64,000 nucleotides of DNA, from the NCBI GenBank assembly GCA_963740215.1, contig CAVUDJ010000008.1, forward strand, positions 496,001 through 560,000. The letters are read 5' to 3'. The DNA comes from CAVVAL01 sp963740215 (GTDB lineage Bacteria > Actinomycetota > Actinomycetes > Mycobacteriales > Cryptosporangiaceae). Position numbers and translations under genes: made by a program. Below, in pieces: positions 55,672-64,000 of this stretch; within the stretch, counting starts at the first letter, position 1, and the number at the start of each line of letters is the position of its first letter. The notes beneath the pieces are model-generated. The model worked only from the letters and a program-made list of their open reading frames with translations, had not been told where the DNA came from and searched no databases.

Positions 55672-56712
55672 CTACTGCTGGATCGGGACTCCGTCCGTGC
55701 CGCAGATGTAGCCGGCGTTGATGCAGTTTCGGACCCGGCGCTCCAGCTCCGGCTGCTTCCACGCGTTGAAGAAGTCGCCGTGGAAGGTGTAGCCGGGTGC
55801 GTTGGTGACGTTGACGCCGTTACGGGTGCCTCCCAGCGTCAACCCGGTCCCGTTGACGGGGTAGGTGATGAGGAACTCGACTCTCGGTACGGCGATCGGG
55901 TGCGAGCTCGGGCAGCCGTGGCCGATTCCTGGCGAGAACGCCATGTGGCTGCGGTGGTCGGGACTGTCGAGACGGCCGTCCCAGCACGTCGGGAAGTCGA
56001 GGTACGTCTCCAGCTTCGACCCCGGCGGGCAGTTGACGAAGTTGCGGTCGGAGAACGAGTGCCCACGGCAGGACCAGCGCGCAGACGGGTTCTGGTCCGG
56101 GCTGGTGGCGCCCGAGTTGCCGACCACGACCTTCAACCCCGGCGGGTACGCCCTGGCGGTCGTCGGGTTGGTGATGCCCTGGTAGTAGACGATGACGCTC
56201 TCGGGCGCGACCGCGACGCCGTTCTTGTACAGGGTCGGCACCCAGTACGCGGACAGGTCGGTGCCGGGGTCACAGTTGGTCGTCGCCGCGGCGAGCGACT
56301 GGAGCGTCGAGTTGGCGTTGGTGCTGCGGTTACCGAAGAACTCGTGGATGTGCGAGCCGCCGGTCTGGCCCGGCTTCACGATCGGGTCGTTGCCGGCGCG
56401 GTGGCTGCTCAGGCAGTTCGCCCGGAACTCCGATCCGCGAACCGGCGCCGCCTGCTGCAGCTCGATTGCCTTCTTCTGGCCCTCGCTGAGCTGCACCGAG
56501 TGCCCGGCGTGGATGTCGGCGCCGCGCGCCGCTGCCGCCGCGTCGGCCGCGGCTGCCTGGTTCGCCGCCTGAGCCGCCTGGGTTTGGGCCGCTCTCGCCT
56601 CTGCTTCCGCGGCCCGGTTGCCGAGCACGCCGGCGGTCGCGAGTAGCGCCAACGCGGCCACGACGACGGCTGCGCGCCGTCCGGGACGTCGCAGTACTGC
56701 TTTCGCGTGCAT
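55672..56712 (-). CDS. Secreted DUF1996 protein
   Basis: 346 aa, intact. Signal anchor (AAVVVAALALLATAGVLG), an Ala-rich helical linker (AEARAAQTQAAQAANQAAAA), then the DUF1996 domain: GSEFRANCLSSHRAGNDPIV, GSHIHEFFGN, LSAYWVPTLYKNG, CWDGRLDSPDHRSHMAFSPG and HPIAVPRVEFLITYPVNG. Conserved His/Asp suggest a metal site. Common in fungi and actinomycetes; function unknown. Confidence 0.9.
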   Translation of the reverse strand: MHAKAVLRRPGRRAAVVVAALALLATAGVLGNRAAEAEARAAQTQAAQAANQAAAADAAAAARGADIHAGHSVQLSEGQKKAIELQQAAPVRGSEFRANCLSSHRAGNDPIVKPGQTGGSHIHEFFGNRSTNANSTLQSLAAATTNCDPGTDLSAYWVPTLYKNGVAVAPESVIVYYQGITNPTTARAYPPGLKVVVGNSGATSPDQNPSARWSCRGHSFSDRNFVNCPPGSKLETYLDFPTCWDGRLDSPDHRSHMAFSPGIGHGCPSSHPIAVPRVEFLITYPVNGTGLTLGGTRNGVNVTNAPGYTFHGDFFNAWKQPELERRVRNCINAGYICGTDGVPIQQ

Positions 56713-56731
56713 CGATCCTCCCTACGTCGGA

Positions 56732-58162
56732 TCAGTGACCGAAGGTGAACCAGTTGACGTTGACGAAGTCGGCCGGCTGGCCGCTGGTGAAGGTCAGGTA
56801 GACGTCGTGCACGCCGGTGACGGCACTGATGTTGGCGGGCACCGTCCGCCAGCTCTGCCAGCCGCCGGTGTTGGCGATCGCGAAGCTGCCGATCGGCGCG
56901 CTCGTCGGGCTGCCGAGGCGGACCTCGACCAGGCCGCTCACGCCACCGGCAGCGCCGCTGGCCGCCCTGGCGTTGAACTGCCGCGCCGGGTTCGACCCGA
57001 AGTCGACGCCCCGGTACAGCGCCCAGTCACCGTTGGTCGGCCCAGCCGAGGTTCTGACCGCCGCCGGAATCGCTGGTCGACTCGGTGTCGAGACCCGACA
57101 GCTGGTTCGCAGACTCGGCCTGGATCGTGCTGTACGCGTCCCGGCTGCCCGGCGGGGGCGACGATGATCCGGTCGGCGTCGGAGGTCGGCGGTCGGGGTC
57201 GACCCCCCGCCGCGCGTCAGCACGGTCACGTAGTCGACGACCATCGGGATGGCCGGGCACGGTCGCGGCGGTCGGGGGTGCGCCCGGCGAGCGCGTCCGG
57301 GAAGGCGCCGCCGATCGCGACGTTCAGGATGATGAAGTACCCGGCGTGGCTGGTCATCTGGTTCCACGTGTCAGCGGGCAGCTGGCTCTGGCTGACGCTG
57401 TGGAACAGCTGACCGTCGACGTACCAGCGGAGCTGATTCGGGCTGATGCTGCGGTCCCACTCGAAGCGGTACGTGTGGAACGCGGACTGGCAGCTCGCGC
57501 CCGGGCAGGCCCGGTTGTTGCGCGATCCCGCTGGTCTCGTTGCACGGCCCGCCCGGATTCACTCCACAGTGGAGCACGCCCCAGACGGAGTTGATGCCGT
57601 TGACGTTCTCCATGATGTCGAACTCGCCGATGCCCGGCCAGTTCCACCAGTTGCCGCGGTACGGGGAGCCGAGCATCCAGAACGCCGGCCAGTAGCCGAG
57701 CGCCGCGGCGCCGGTGACGTTGGGCATCTGGATCCGGGCCTCGGTGCGCATGATCCCGCCGGCCGGCGCCTTGAAGTCCTGCTTGTTCGTCTCGATGCGG
57801 GCCGACGTCCAGTTGCCGGCACCGTCCCGCCGCGGCGTGATGCGCAGGTTGCCGCCGCCGTCGAGGCTCACGTTCTGGGTGCTGTTGGTGTGCGCGGCGA
57901 TCTCGCCGGTACCCCAGTTGGGTGGGCCGCCCGGGTACGAGTGGCCCAGCGAGAACCGCCAGCTCGAGCCGGACGGCAACGTGTTGGCGGCGCCGGTGAA
58001 GTCGTCGACGAAGACGGTGTTCCAGCCCGCGGGCGGAGGTGGTACCGCGGCCCGCGCGTCGATGACGGCGGTCAGCCACGCGGCCACGAGCACCAGCGCG
58101 CTGAGTGCGGCGACGACGGGCCGGGGCCGGAGGCGGAACGTGGAGTGCGGTTGTGACGCCAT
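56732..58162 (-). CDS. Secreted GH16 beta-glucanase with C-terminal CBM6, frameshifted
   Basis: ATG 58162 with GGAGGG upstream; signal peptide (VVAALSALVLVAAWLTAV). GH16 core: GWNTVFVDDFTG, APAGGIMRTEARIQMPNVTG and the catalytic GEFDIMEN (nucleophile and acid/base Glu), then HTYRFEWDRSISPNQLRWYV in another frame from about 57520. A Gly/Thr linker leads to a CBM6-like domain (WALYRGVDFGSNPARQFNAR, SFAIANTGGWQSWRTVPANI, DFVNVNWFTFGH) ending at TGA 56732. At least three shifts. Predicted laminarinase-type beta-1,3(4)-glucanase. A dre-like site lies 130 bp upstream. Confidence 0.87.
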
Positions 58163-58292
58163 AGCTGCCCTCCGGGGCGCAGAGCGACAGGGACAGGGAT
58201 GGTGCGGTCACGCAACGACCGCACGCTGGGCGACTCTGTGAGAGCGCTTTCTCACCTCGAACAGCCGCTACGGTAAGTCCTCGCGTGAGCCA

Positions 58293-58304
58293 TTGTCTAG
58301 ACCT
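58293..58304. promoter_or_regulatory. dre-like site upstream of the GH16 gene
   Basis: TTGTCTAGACCT matches the DasR core TGGTCTAGACCA in 10 of 12 positions, including the central TCTAGA. It lies 131 bp before the GH16 start in a divergent intergenic region. Confidence 0.5.
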
Positions 58305-58437
58305 TACGACCGAGATATGCGGAGCAAGCGCCGTATACCCGGCTGGCACAAAACGGCCGGCGTGTTGTGCGGCGGAATGCGACGGGCACTGCGTCGAGAG
58401 CGCTCTCCCTAACCCTGTGCGCGCCACTCCCCGTCGA

Positions 58438-58490
58438 GTTGTGGAGTTTCGAGGGTCGGCGGGGCACCGGCACCCCTCGAAAGTCCACAA
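58438..58490. repeat. Palindrome of the GTGGAGTTTCGAG family between divergent genes
   Basis: The arms GTTGTGGAGTTTCGAGGG and CCCCTCGAAAGTCCACAA pair with one mismatch. It shares the left arm with 26714-26770. It lies between the divergent GH16 and strictosidine-synthase-like genes, so terminator function is not required by position; it may insulate the plus-strand promoter. Confidence 0.7.
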
Positions 58491-58531
58491 ATGAACGCGG
58501 TCGGCGGGTGCACGCTGGCAGGATCGCGACC

Positions 58532-59539
58532 GTGACTCCCCGCCTGATCCGCTCCGGCCCTGCCGTTCCCGCCACCGTGCCTCCGCCGCTCACCGGTCAG
58601 TGGGCACCCGACGACACGCGGCTCGACGACATCGAACGGTTTCCGCTTCCCCACGGCACGGGGCCCGAGGACGTGGCGGTCGACGCCAACGGCCGGATCG
58701 TCACGGGCACCAAGGACGGGGCGATCTGGAGCTGGCCAGTGGGTCCGCACGCAGGCCAATCGCCGGAGCTGTTCGCCGACACCGGCGGGCGCCCGCTCGG
58801 CATCGAGCTGGACCCCACGGACGGCAGCCTGATCGTGTGCGACGCCCGGCGCGGGCTCCTCCGGGTCACCGGCGACGGCACCGTCACGCTGCTCTGCGAC
58901 AGCGCCGCCGGCACGCCGCTGGTGTTCTGCAACAACGCCGCCGTACGCCGCGACGGCACGGTGTTCTTCACCGACAGCTCCGACCGGTACGACGTCGACA
59001 ACTGGAAACGCGACATCCTGGAGCACCGCCCGAACGGCCGGCTCCTCGCCTGGCAACCCGGCGCTGCGGAGGCGGAGGTGGTCACCACCGGCCTGCACTT
59101 CCCGAACGGGGTGGCGCTCACGCCCGAGGAGGACGCCCTACTGCTGGCCGAGACGACCACGCACCGGCTGGTCAAGATCCCGCTCGGCGGCGACCACGTC
59201 CCGGTCGAACTCGCCGACTTGCCCGCCTATCCCGACAACATGGCGCCCGTGGGCGACGGCACCTACTGGATCGCGCTACCGAGCCCGCGCGTGCGGAGCC
59301 TCGAGCGGATGCTGCCGTACCCGACGGTGCGGCGGGCCGTGTCGATGCTGCCGGACTTCCTCCTGCCGAAGGAGATCCCGTACGGGATGGCCGCGCTCGT
59401 CGACGGCGACGGCACCGTCCTGCGTACGCTGCACGGGCCGTCCGGTTCGTACCACATCATCACCGGCGTCCGGCAGCACGGCGACGCGTTGTGGCTCGGT
59501 AGCCTCACCGAATCCGCCGTCGGTCGAGTGCCGCTCTGA
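58532..59539 (+). CDS. Strictosidine-synthase-like / SMP-30-type beta-propeller hydrolase
   Basis: About 335 aa. GTG 58532 is preferred since upstream in-frame starts read through the palindrome at 58438. Six-bladed propeller features: GPEDVAVDANGRIVTGTKDG, RPLGIELDPTDGSLIVCDAR, FCNNAAVRRDGTVFFTDSSD, LHFPNGVALTPEEDALLLAE and YPDNMAPVGDGTYWIALPSP. This is the Str_synth/gluconolactonase superfamily, with likely Ca-dependent lactone or ester hydrolase activity. No signal peptide from this start. Substrate unknown. Confidence 0.88.
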   Translation: MTPRLIRSGPAVPATVPPPLTGQWAPDDTRLDDIERFPLPHGTGPEDVAVDANGRIVTGTKDGAIWSWPVGPHAGQSPELFADTGGRPLGIELDPTDGSLIVCDARRGLLRVTGDGTVTLLCDSAAGTPLVFCNNAAVRRDGTVFFTDSSDRYDVDNWKRDILEHRPNGRLLAWQPGAAEAEVVTTGLHFPNGVALTPEEDALLLAETTTHRLVKIPLGGDHVPVELADLPAYPDNMAPVGDGTYWIALPSPRVRSLERMLPYPTVRRAVSMLPDFLLPKEIPYGMAALVDGDGTVLRTLHGPSGSYHIITGVRQHGDALWLGSLTESAVGRVPL

Positions 59540-59632
59540 CCACCGTCTAGGAAGCCGTCGACTTCCTGCCGATGCCGCCCGCACTCCCCCGCCGGGACCC
59601 TGATCGCATCGTCGAACGGGGAGGCGGAAGGA

Positions 59633-60773
59633 ATGGACGGACAGATCAGCCGCGCGCAGTTCCTCAAGGGCGCGGCAGCTCTCGGGGCTCTCGCGGCGGC
59701 CGGCCCGGTGCTGGCCCCGGGTGAGGCGTCAGCGGCGGCACCGAGGCAGGGCCTCACCTATCGCGGTGTCTGCTACGACACGGGCACCAACTTCGGCGGC
59801 CACAACGCCGATCCCGACCGGCCGGTGTGGAGCCGCGCCCTGATGCGGGGCGAGCTGCGGACGATCCGCGAGCGCCTGCGCTGCGGTTCGGTCAGCGTGT
59901 TCGGCACGGACCTGACCCGGCTGGCGGACACCGCGTCGGAGGCGGCGGAGCGCGGCCTGCACGTCTGGCTCCAGCCGCGGCTCATCGACCATCCGCAGGA
60001 CGAGATCCTCGAACACCTCGCCGCCGCCGGGCGCATCGCCGAGCGGCTGCGGACCGTGCGGTGCCCAGATCGGGTTGAACGTCGGCTGCGAGTACTTCAC
60101 TCTTCGCGCCGGGCATCGTGCCGGGCGACACCTGGCAGGAGCGGATCGAGAACCTCACCAAGGGCGAGGTGGACTTCGAGGCGGCGAGGCGGCGGCTCAA
60201 CCAGTTCGTCGGCCGGGCGGCGGCCACCGCACGGGCCAGCTTCGGCGGCGGGATCACGTACGCGGCGGCGGAGTTCGAGCAGGTCAACTGGCGCCCGTTC
60301 GACTTCGTCGGCCTCGACTACTACGCCTACCACCCCAGCCGCGACGGCCACGTCCGGCAACTGCGCGAGTTCCGGAGGTGGCGCAAGCCGATCGTCATCA
60401 GCGAGTTCGGCTGCTCGCACGTTCGTGGGCGCGGAGAAAGAGTCCTGGCGACGGCTGGACGATCGTCGACTGGGAGAAGGACCCGCCAGAACTCACGGGC
60501 AACCCCGTGCGCAGCGAGCGGACCCAGGCCGACCACCTCACGAACATGCTCTCGATCTTCGAGAGCGAGGGCCTGTACTCGGCGTCGTGGTACTCGTTCA
60601 TCTCGCCGGACGTGCCACATGCGCCGTCCGACCCGATCCACGACCTCGACACGGCGTCGTTCGGCCTGGTCAAGGTGATACGGGAACGGCACAACGACCC
60701 GGCCTCGCCGTACCGCTGGGAGCCGAAGAAGTCGTTCCACGCGCTCGCCCGCCATAACGCCGCCGCCCGCTGA
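59633..60773 (+). CDS. Exported TIM-barrel protein, putative glycoside hydrolase, frameshifted
   Basis: ATG 59633 opens a signal (LKGAAALGALAAAGPVLAPG). Barrel-like strands: LTYRGVCYDTGTNFGGHNAD, LHVWLQPRLIDHPQDEILEH, FDFVGLDYYAYHPSRDGHVR and KPIVISEFGCS, the last resembling the nucleophile strand of clan GH-A enzymes. C-terminal part ends SPYRWEPKKSFHALARHN. Frames change near 60065, 60110, 60425 and 60455. About 378 codons after correction. I do not recognise the family with confidence; substrate unknown. Confidence 0.7.
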
Positions 60774-60802
60774 CGGCTCGGGCCGCCCGCCCGCCAGCCG
60801 CG

Positions 60803-60848
60803 TTTGGGCGATCTTTCTGCCGTTATAACGGCAGAAAGATCGCCCAAA
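60803..60848. repeat. Perfect 46-bp palindrome, family A, copy 3, with compensatory arm change
   Basis: TTTGGGCGATCTTTCTGCCG, centre TTATAA, then CGGCAGAAAGATCGCCCAAA. Relative to copy 1 the arm base pair G-C became C-G on both sides, so pairing is kept. It lies between the convergent TIM-barrel and GH27 genes. Confidence 0.87.
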
Positions 60849-60861
60849 CCGCAAAGCGGGG

Positions 60862-62875
60862 TTACAGCGTGATGCGGTCGAGGTCGGGCGCGTACGCGGT
60901 GTCGTTGAAGAACCGGATCGTGTTCGCGCCGGCGTTCAGGTTCACGGTGATCGTCGTCGTCACCGGTGTGGCCCAGCTCGTTCCGGTGAGCGCCACCTGC
61001 TGCGCGGCGCCGCCGTTGACGCTGACGAAGAACGACCGGCTGCCGCTCAGCAGGTACTGGACGGTCACGGTCTTGGCGCCAGCCGTAGCGGCGTTGACCG
61101 CGAGCGTCAGGTGGTTCGCCGCGCCGTTGCCGATGAAGCCGACCTTCTGGCCGCCCGAGCAGGCTGCGCAGGCACCGACCCGCGCGGCACCAGCTACGGT
61201 GCCCGCCTCGGCCTCGACCGTGGTGGTCGGCGGCTGGGGCGACCCGGCGCCGGTGACCACGTCCAGGTGGTCGAGGTTGGGTCCGCCGTCAGCGGTGGTG
61301 GCGGTGGCCCGGATCGTGTTCGCGCCGGCGTTGAGGTTCACCGTCACGTGGCTGGTCTTCCACAGCGACCACGCGCCGGTGCCGGGGAAGCTCAGCGCGG
61401 CAGGTGCCCCACCGTTGACCGTGATGTTGAGCGGCCGGTTGACGGTGGTGCCGTTGGCGTAGTCGAAGACGAGCGTGGCCGACCCTGCCTCGGCCGCGTT
61501 GACGGTCCACTGGACCGCGCTGCCCACCGCGTTGTTGAAGTTGACGAACCCGGAGCCGGAGAAGCCGGAGTGATTCGACTCGACGACGCCGGACGTGATC
61601 GTGCCGGCCTCGGCCTCGTACCGGGTGGCGGTGCCGGCCCGCGACACGCGGTAGAGCACGGTGCCGTGGGCCGGGACGCTGGCGCTGATGGCGCCGGTGG
61701 TCGTGCGGGTCGCCTTCGACCACAGGTCCTTCAACGTGTACGACGCCGAACCGCCGAGGCCGATCGCGGACGCCGTCGTGCCGATCGTCGCGGTCGCGGT
61801 GGTCTCGTTCGACAGCGCCACGGCACGGTCGCCGTTGGACAGCACCTTGCTGTAGACGACGAGCCCGCCGGTGGCGCTGATCACCGTGGCCTGCCGGCCG
61901 AGCCGGTCCTGGTCGACGGCGATCACGTCGGTGTTCTTGAGGATGGTGAACGTGTCCTCGTTGACCCTGCGCAGGTCGGAGCCGATGAGCAGCGGCGCCG
62001 CCATGACCGCCCAGAGGCTGAAGTGCGTGCGGTACTCGGTGGCCGTCATGCCACCGTTGCCGACCTCCAGCATGTCGGGGTCGTTCCAGTGGCCGGGCCC
62101 GGCGTACTGCGGCAGGTTCCGGTTGAACTGGGCCTTGCCGATCATCGAGGTCCAGTTGTCGGAGATGTCGCCGGTGGTGCGCCAGAGGTTGCCGACGGGC
62201 TTGCCCCACTCCCACACGCGCGGCGGGCCGGTGCGTCCCCACTCGCAGATCGAGTAGACGATCGGCCGGCCGGTGTTGGCCGAGGGCGTTCCGCATCGCG
62301 GTGTACCGCTGCTGCGCGTCCACGCCCTGGTTGTTGCAGTTGTCGTACTTGAGGTAGTCGACGCCCCAACTGGCGAACAGGTTCGCGTCCTGCTGCTCGT
62401 GCCCGAGGCCGCCGGGGAACCCGGCGACGTTGCAGGTCTTGGTGCCGGCGCTGGTGTAGATGCCGAACTTCAGCCCCTTGCTGTGGACGTAGTCCGCGAC
62501 CGCCTTGATGCCGTTCGGGAAGCGGACCGGGTCGGGCACCAGGTTGCCCTGCGCGTTGCGCTGCGGCAGCGCCCAGCAGTCGTCGATGTTGACGTACTGG
62601 TAGCCGGCGTCCTTGAGGCCGCGCGAGACGAAGATGTCGGCGATGCCCTTGACCATCGCCTCGTTGAAGTCGGCCCGGCAGTGCGTCGTGTTCCAGTTGT
62701 TGAAGCCCATCGGCGGGGTCAGGGCGAGGCCGTTGGGCAGGGCCTGAACGGGCGTCGCCATGGTCACCAGGGCGGTGGTGACCACGGCGACGACGACCGT
62801 GAGCGAGGTGGCGGCTGCGGTGGCCACCGCGGTGACGGCGGCCAGCATCGGGCGGAGTCTTCGGGACGCTCTCAT
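60862..62875 (-). CDS. Secreted GH27 alpha-galactosidase with two CBM35-like domains, one frameshift
   Basis: ATG 62875 after GAGGAG; signal peptide near residues 20-45. GH27 barrel: LALTPPMGFNNWNTTHCRAD, YVNIDDCWALPQRN, nucleophile Asp178 in YLKYDNCNN, and acid/base Asp in GHWNDPDMLEVG. One shift near 62285 (AMRNALG to NTGRPIVYSICEWGRTG). After a beta-sandwich come two CBM35-type modules (RYEAEAGTITSGVVESNHSG and TVEAEAGTVAGAARVGACAA). About 670 aa. Cleaves alpha-1,6 galactose from galactomannan-like polymers, fitting the mannoside uptake operon upstream. Confidence 0.92.
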
Positions 62876-63010
62876 GGCGTGCTCCTCGGTTCGGGCGCGG
62901 AGTGTCGCGTGCCGGCCGAGACAGCAGGTCATCCGATGACGCCGCACCGCGGAGCCGCCCGCACGCCACCAACTCCCCCGAATGCCACCCCGGCTATCGG
63001 GAAAGATATG

Positions 63011-63022
63011 AGGACTAGACCA
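63011..63022. promoter_or_regulatory. Weak dre-like site upstream of the GH27 gene
   Basis: AGGACTAGACCA matches the DasR core in 10 of 12 positions, 136 bp before the GH27 start. It lies just after the stop of the upstream minus-strand gene. Low certainty because of distance. Confidence 0.35.
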
Positions 63023-63028
63023 CGAGGG

Positions 63029-64000
63029 TCAAGGCCTTAGCGCGCCTCCGCCGCGACGTTCGAGCGCCGGGTTCCAGTCGTCCAGGGACGGGATCCTCGG
63101 AGCCTCCGCCTTGCGCAGCCCGGCCGGCGTGGACACCCCCGCCCACCGCTGGAGCGCAGCCGTGGCCTTCGCCTTCTCCTCGGCGGTCAGCAGGCTGATG
63201 TTGGCGCCGTGGTTCGCGCCAACCGCCGTGTAGGAGAGCGAGTCACGGGTGCCCCATCCGAGGCGGAACGGCTCGGCGCCCCACGGGTCGTTGCCGCCGT
63301 AGACGAACAGCAGCCGCTTCCCGGACAGCTTCACCCACAGGTCGATGTCGACCATGGCGACTGGCTGGTACCGCATCGGGATCGACCGGGGCACGTACGA
63401 ACGCGGCCCGTTGGTACCCGGGTAGCGGAGCTGGCGGGCGAGGTGCGGCGTCTTCACATCGGGCGAGCCGAGCTGAGTGCCGGCCTGGAAGTAGTACGGC
63501 ACGTACCGCTCCAGCCCCTCGTCGGTGTAGCTGGCGAAGCCACTCACCTCGTCGAGCCAGGCCAGGATCTCGTCGGTGGACGCCGTGGTGGCCGGCCACT
63601 TCGCGCAGTCCTCGGCATTGCCGTACTGCCAGAACGCCCACGGCGCGTCCAGCACCATGTACTCGACCGCGCGGTCGGTGTCGCCGACGATCTCCTCGAA
63701 CGTCTGCTTGTTGGCCGCTGCCCAGGCCGTGTACTTCGCGACCAGCTCGGGACGCCGCTTCAGCGCCTCGACCTGGAAGTCCACCATCCGCTTGCGGCAC
63801 TCGGCGGTGCCGACCGTGGCGAAGAACCGGTCGTAGGCGCGGTCGTGGTTGTTGTGCACGTCGTTCGGCGCCACGTACGCGACCGTGCCGTCGATGTCGT
63901 TCGGGTAGAACCGGCGGTGGTAGATCGAGGTCATGCCGCCCTTGCTGGCGCCGGTGGAGATCCACTTCGCCGCGTAGATCGGCTTGAGGGCGGCGACCAG
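63029..64000 (-). CDS. S28/S37-type secreted prolyl tripeptidyl aminopeptidase, 5' end outside window
   Basis: 324 codons are inside the window. Nucleophile elbow WISTGASKGGMTSIYHRRFY (Gly-x-Ser-x-Gly), then VAYVAPNDVHNNHDRAYDRF, PWAFWQYGNAEDCAKWPATT, and the acid and His of the triad in LLFVYGGNDPWGAEPF and VGANHGANISLL. This is the alpha/beta-hydrolase peptidase family that includes Streptomyces tripeptidyl aminopeptidase. The N-terminus and any signal peptide lie beyond position 64000. The C-terminus ends at TGA 63029. Confidence 0.88.
   Translation of the reverse strand: MVAALKPIYAAKWISTGASKGGMTSIYHRRFYPNDIDGTVAYVAPNDVHNNHDRAYDRFFATVGTAECRKRMVDFQVEALKRRPELVAKYTAWAAANKQTFEEIVGDTDRAVEYMVLDAPWAFWQYGNAEDCAKWPATTASTDEILAWLDEVSGFASYTDEGLERYVPYYFQAGTQLGSPDVKTPHLARQLRYPGTNGPRSYVPRSIPMRYQPVAMVDIDLWVKLSGKRLLFVYGGNDPWGAEPFRLGWGTRDSLSYTAVGANHGANISLLTAEEKAKATAALQRWAGVSTPAGLRKAEAPRIPSLDDWNPALERRGGGALRP

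Noticed and set aside
58367..58531. Upstream start for the strictosidine-synthase-like protein
   Set aside because: It would translate through a perfect-looking palindrome and add 55 residues not expected in the family.
59633..60773. Abortive-infection (defence) protein annotation for the TIM-barrel gene
   Set aside because: I recall similar proteins carrying such a label, but nothing in this sequence or its neighbourhood supports phage defence; export signal and barrel motifs point to a hydrolase.
14100..62875. A secondary-metabolite gene cluster
   Set aside because: There are no synthase, carrier-protein or tailoring sets; the enzymes are polymer hydrolases and central metabolism.
1..64000. 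tRNA or rRNA genes
   Set aside because: No cloverleaf or conserved rRNA segment was found by eye on either strand; a covariance-model scan was not possible here.

Overview
This is a high-GC, Gram-positive-style window, almost certainly actinobacterial. The support is the very high GC, GTG starts, ATGA/GTGA stop-start overlaps, Tat and Sec secreted enzymes, an F420-dependent oxidoreductase, a DUF5999 protein, a mannoside ABC operon without its own ATPase, and DasR-type operators. Micromonosporaceae is my guess; nothing in the window proves the family.

Layout. 1-2.4 kb: a secreted subtilase (cut by the left edge) and an HTH regulator. 2.5-8.1 kb: an SRPBCC protein and the methylmalonyl-CoA mutase operon mutA-mutB-meaB. 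8.1-9.2 kb: trmO and a DUF5999 protein. 9.2-13.8 kb: a decayed or badly sequenced zone with a livG fragment joined to a LuxR tail, a broken aldehyde dehydrogenase, an F420/NADP reductase, a MaoC dehydratase, a broken livM-type permease and a livK stub. 14-30 kb: secreted hydrolases (GH97, subtilase, GH18 chitinase, PI-PLC-like, PhoX-like, metallophosphoesterase-LamG, alginate lyase family) plus a membrane diguanylate cyclase. 28-33 kb: a ferric-reductase/FMN-binding/ApbE operon divergent from a two-component system. 33-40 kb: an IS5-like element, a frameshifted third subtilase, and a patch of gene fragments (TetR tail, TPR pieces, serine recombinase). 40-50 kb: phoD, vanZ and a sugar ABC operon running into a GH5-like glycosidase and a GH38 alpha-mannosidase. 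50-64 kb: an oxidoreductase, secreted unknowns, an amidohydrolase, thioredoxin, DUF1996, GH16-CBM6, a strictosidine-synthase-like protein, a TIM-barrel secreted protein, GH27-CBM35 and an S28/S37-type peptidase cut by the right edge.

How it fits together. Much of the window is a secreted polymer-degrading repertoire (chitin, beta-glucan, galactosides, mannosides, uronate polymers, peptides, phosphoesters) with one uptake system. Several of these genes carry upstream palindromes matching the DasR operator core TGGTCTAGACCA, so part of the set may answer to N-acetylglucosamine signalling.

Two global features deserve attention. First, almost every gene boundary carries a long near-perfect palindrome. 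Some are repeated at several loci with sequence conservation, and one pair shows a compensatory arm change. Some lie between divergent genes or exactly where a start codon should be. Second, about half of the longer genes contain single-base frameshifts, usually at short G/C runs, with full homology continuing in another frame. I read most of these as sequencing or assembly errors rather than true pseudogenes, and give each locus as one feature.
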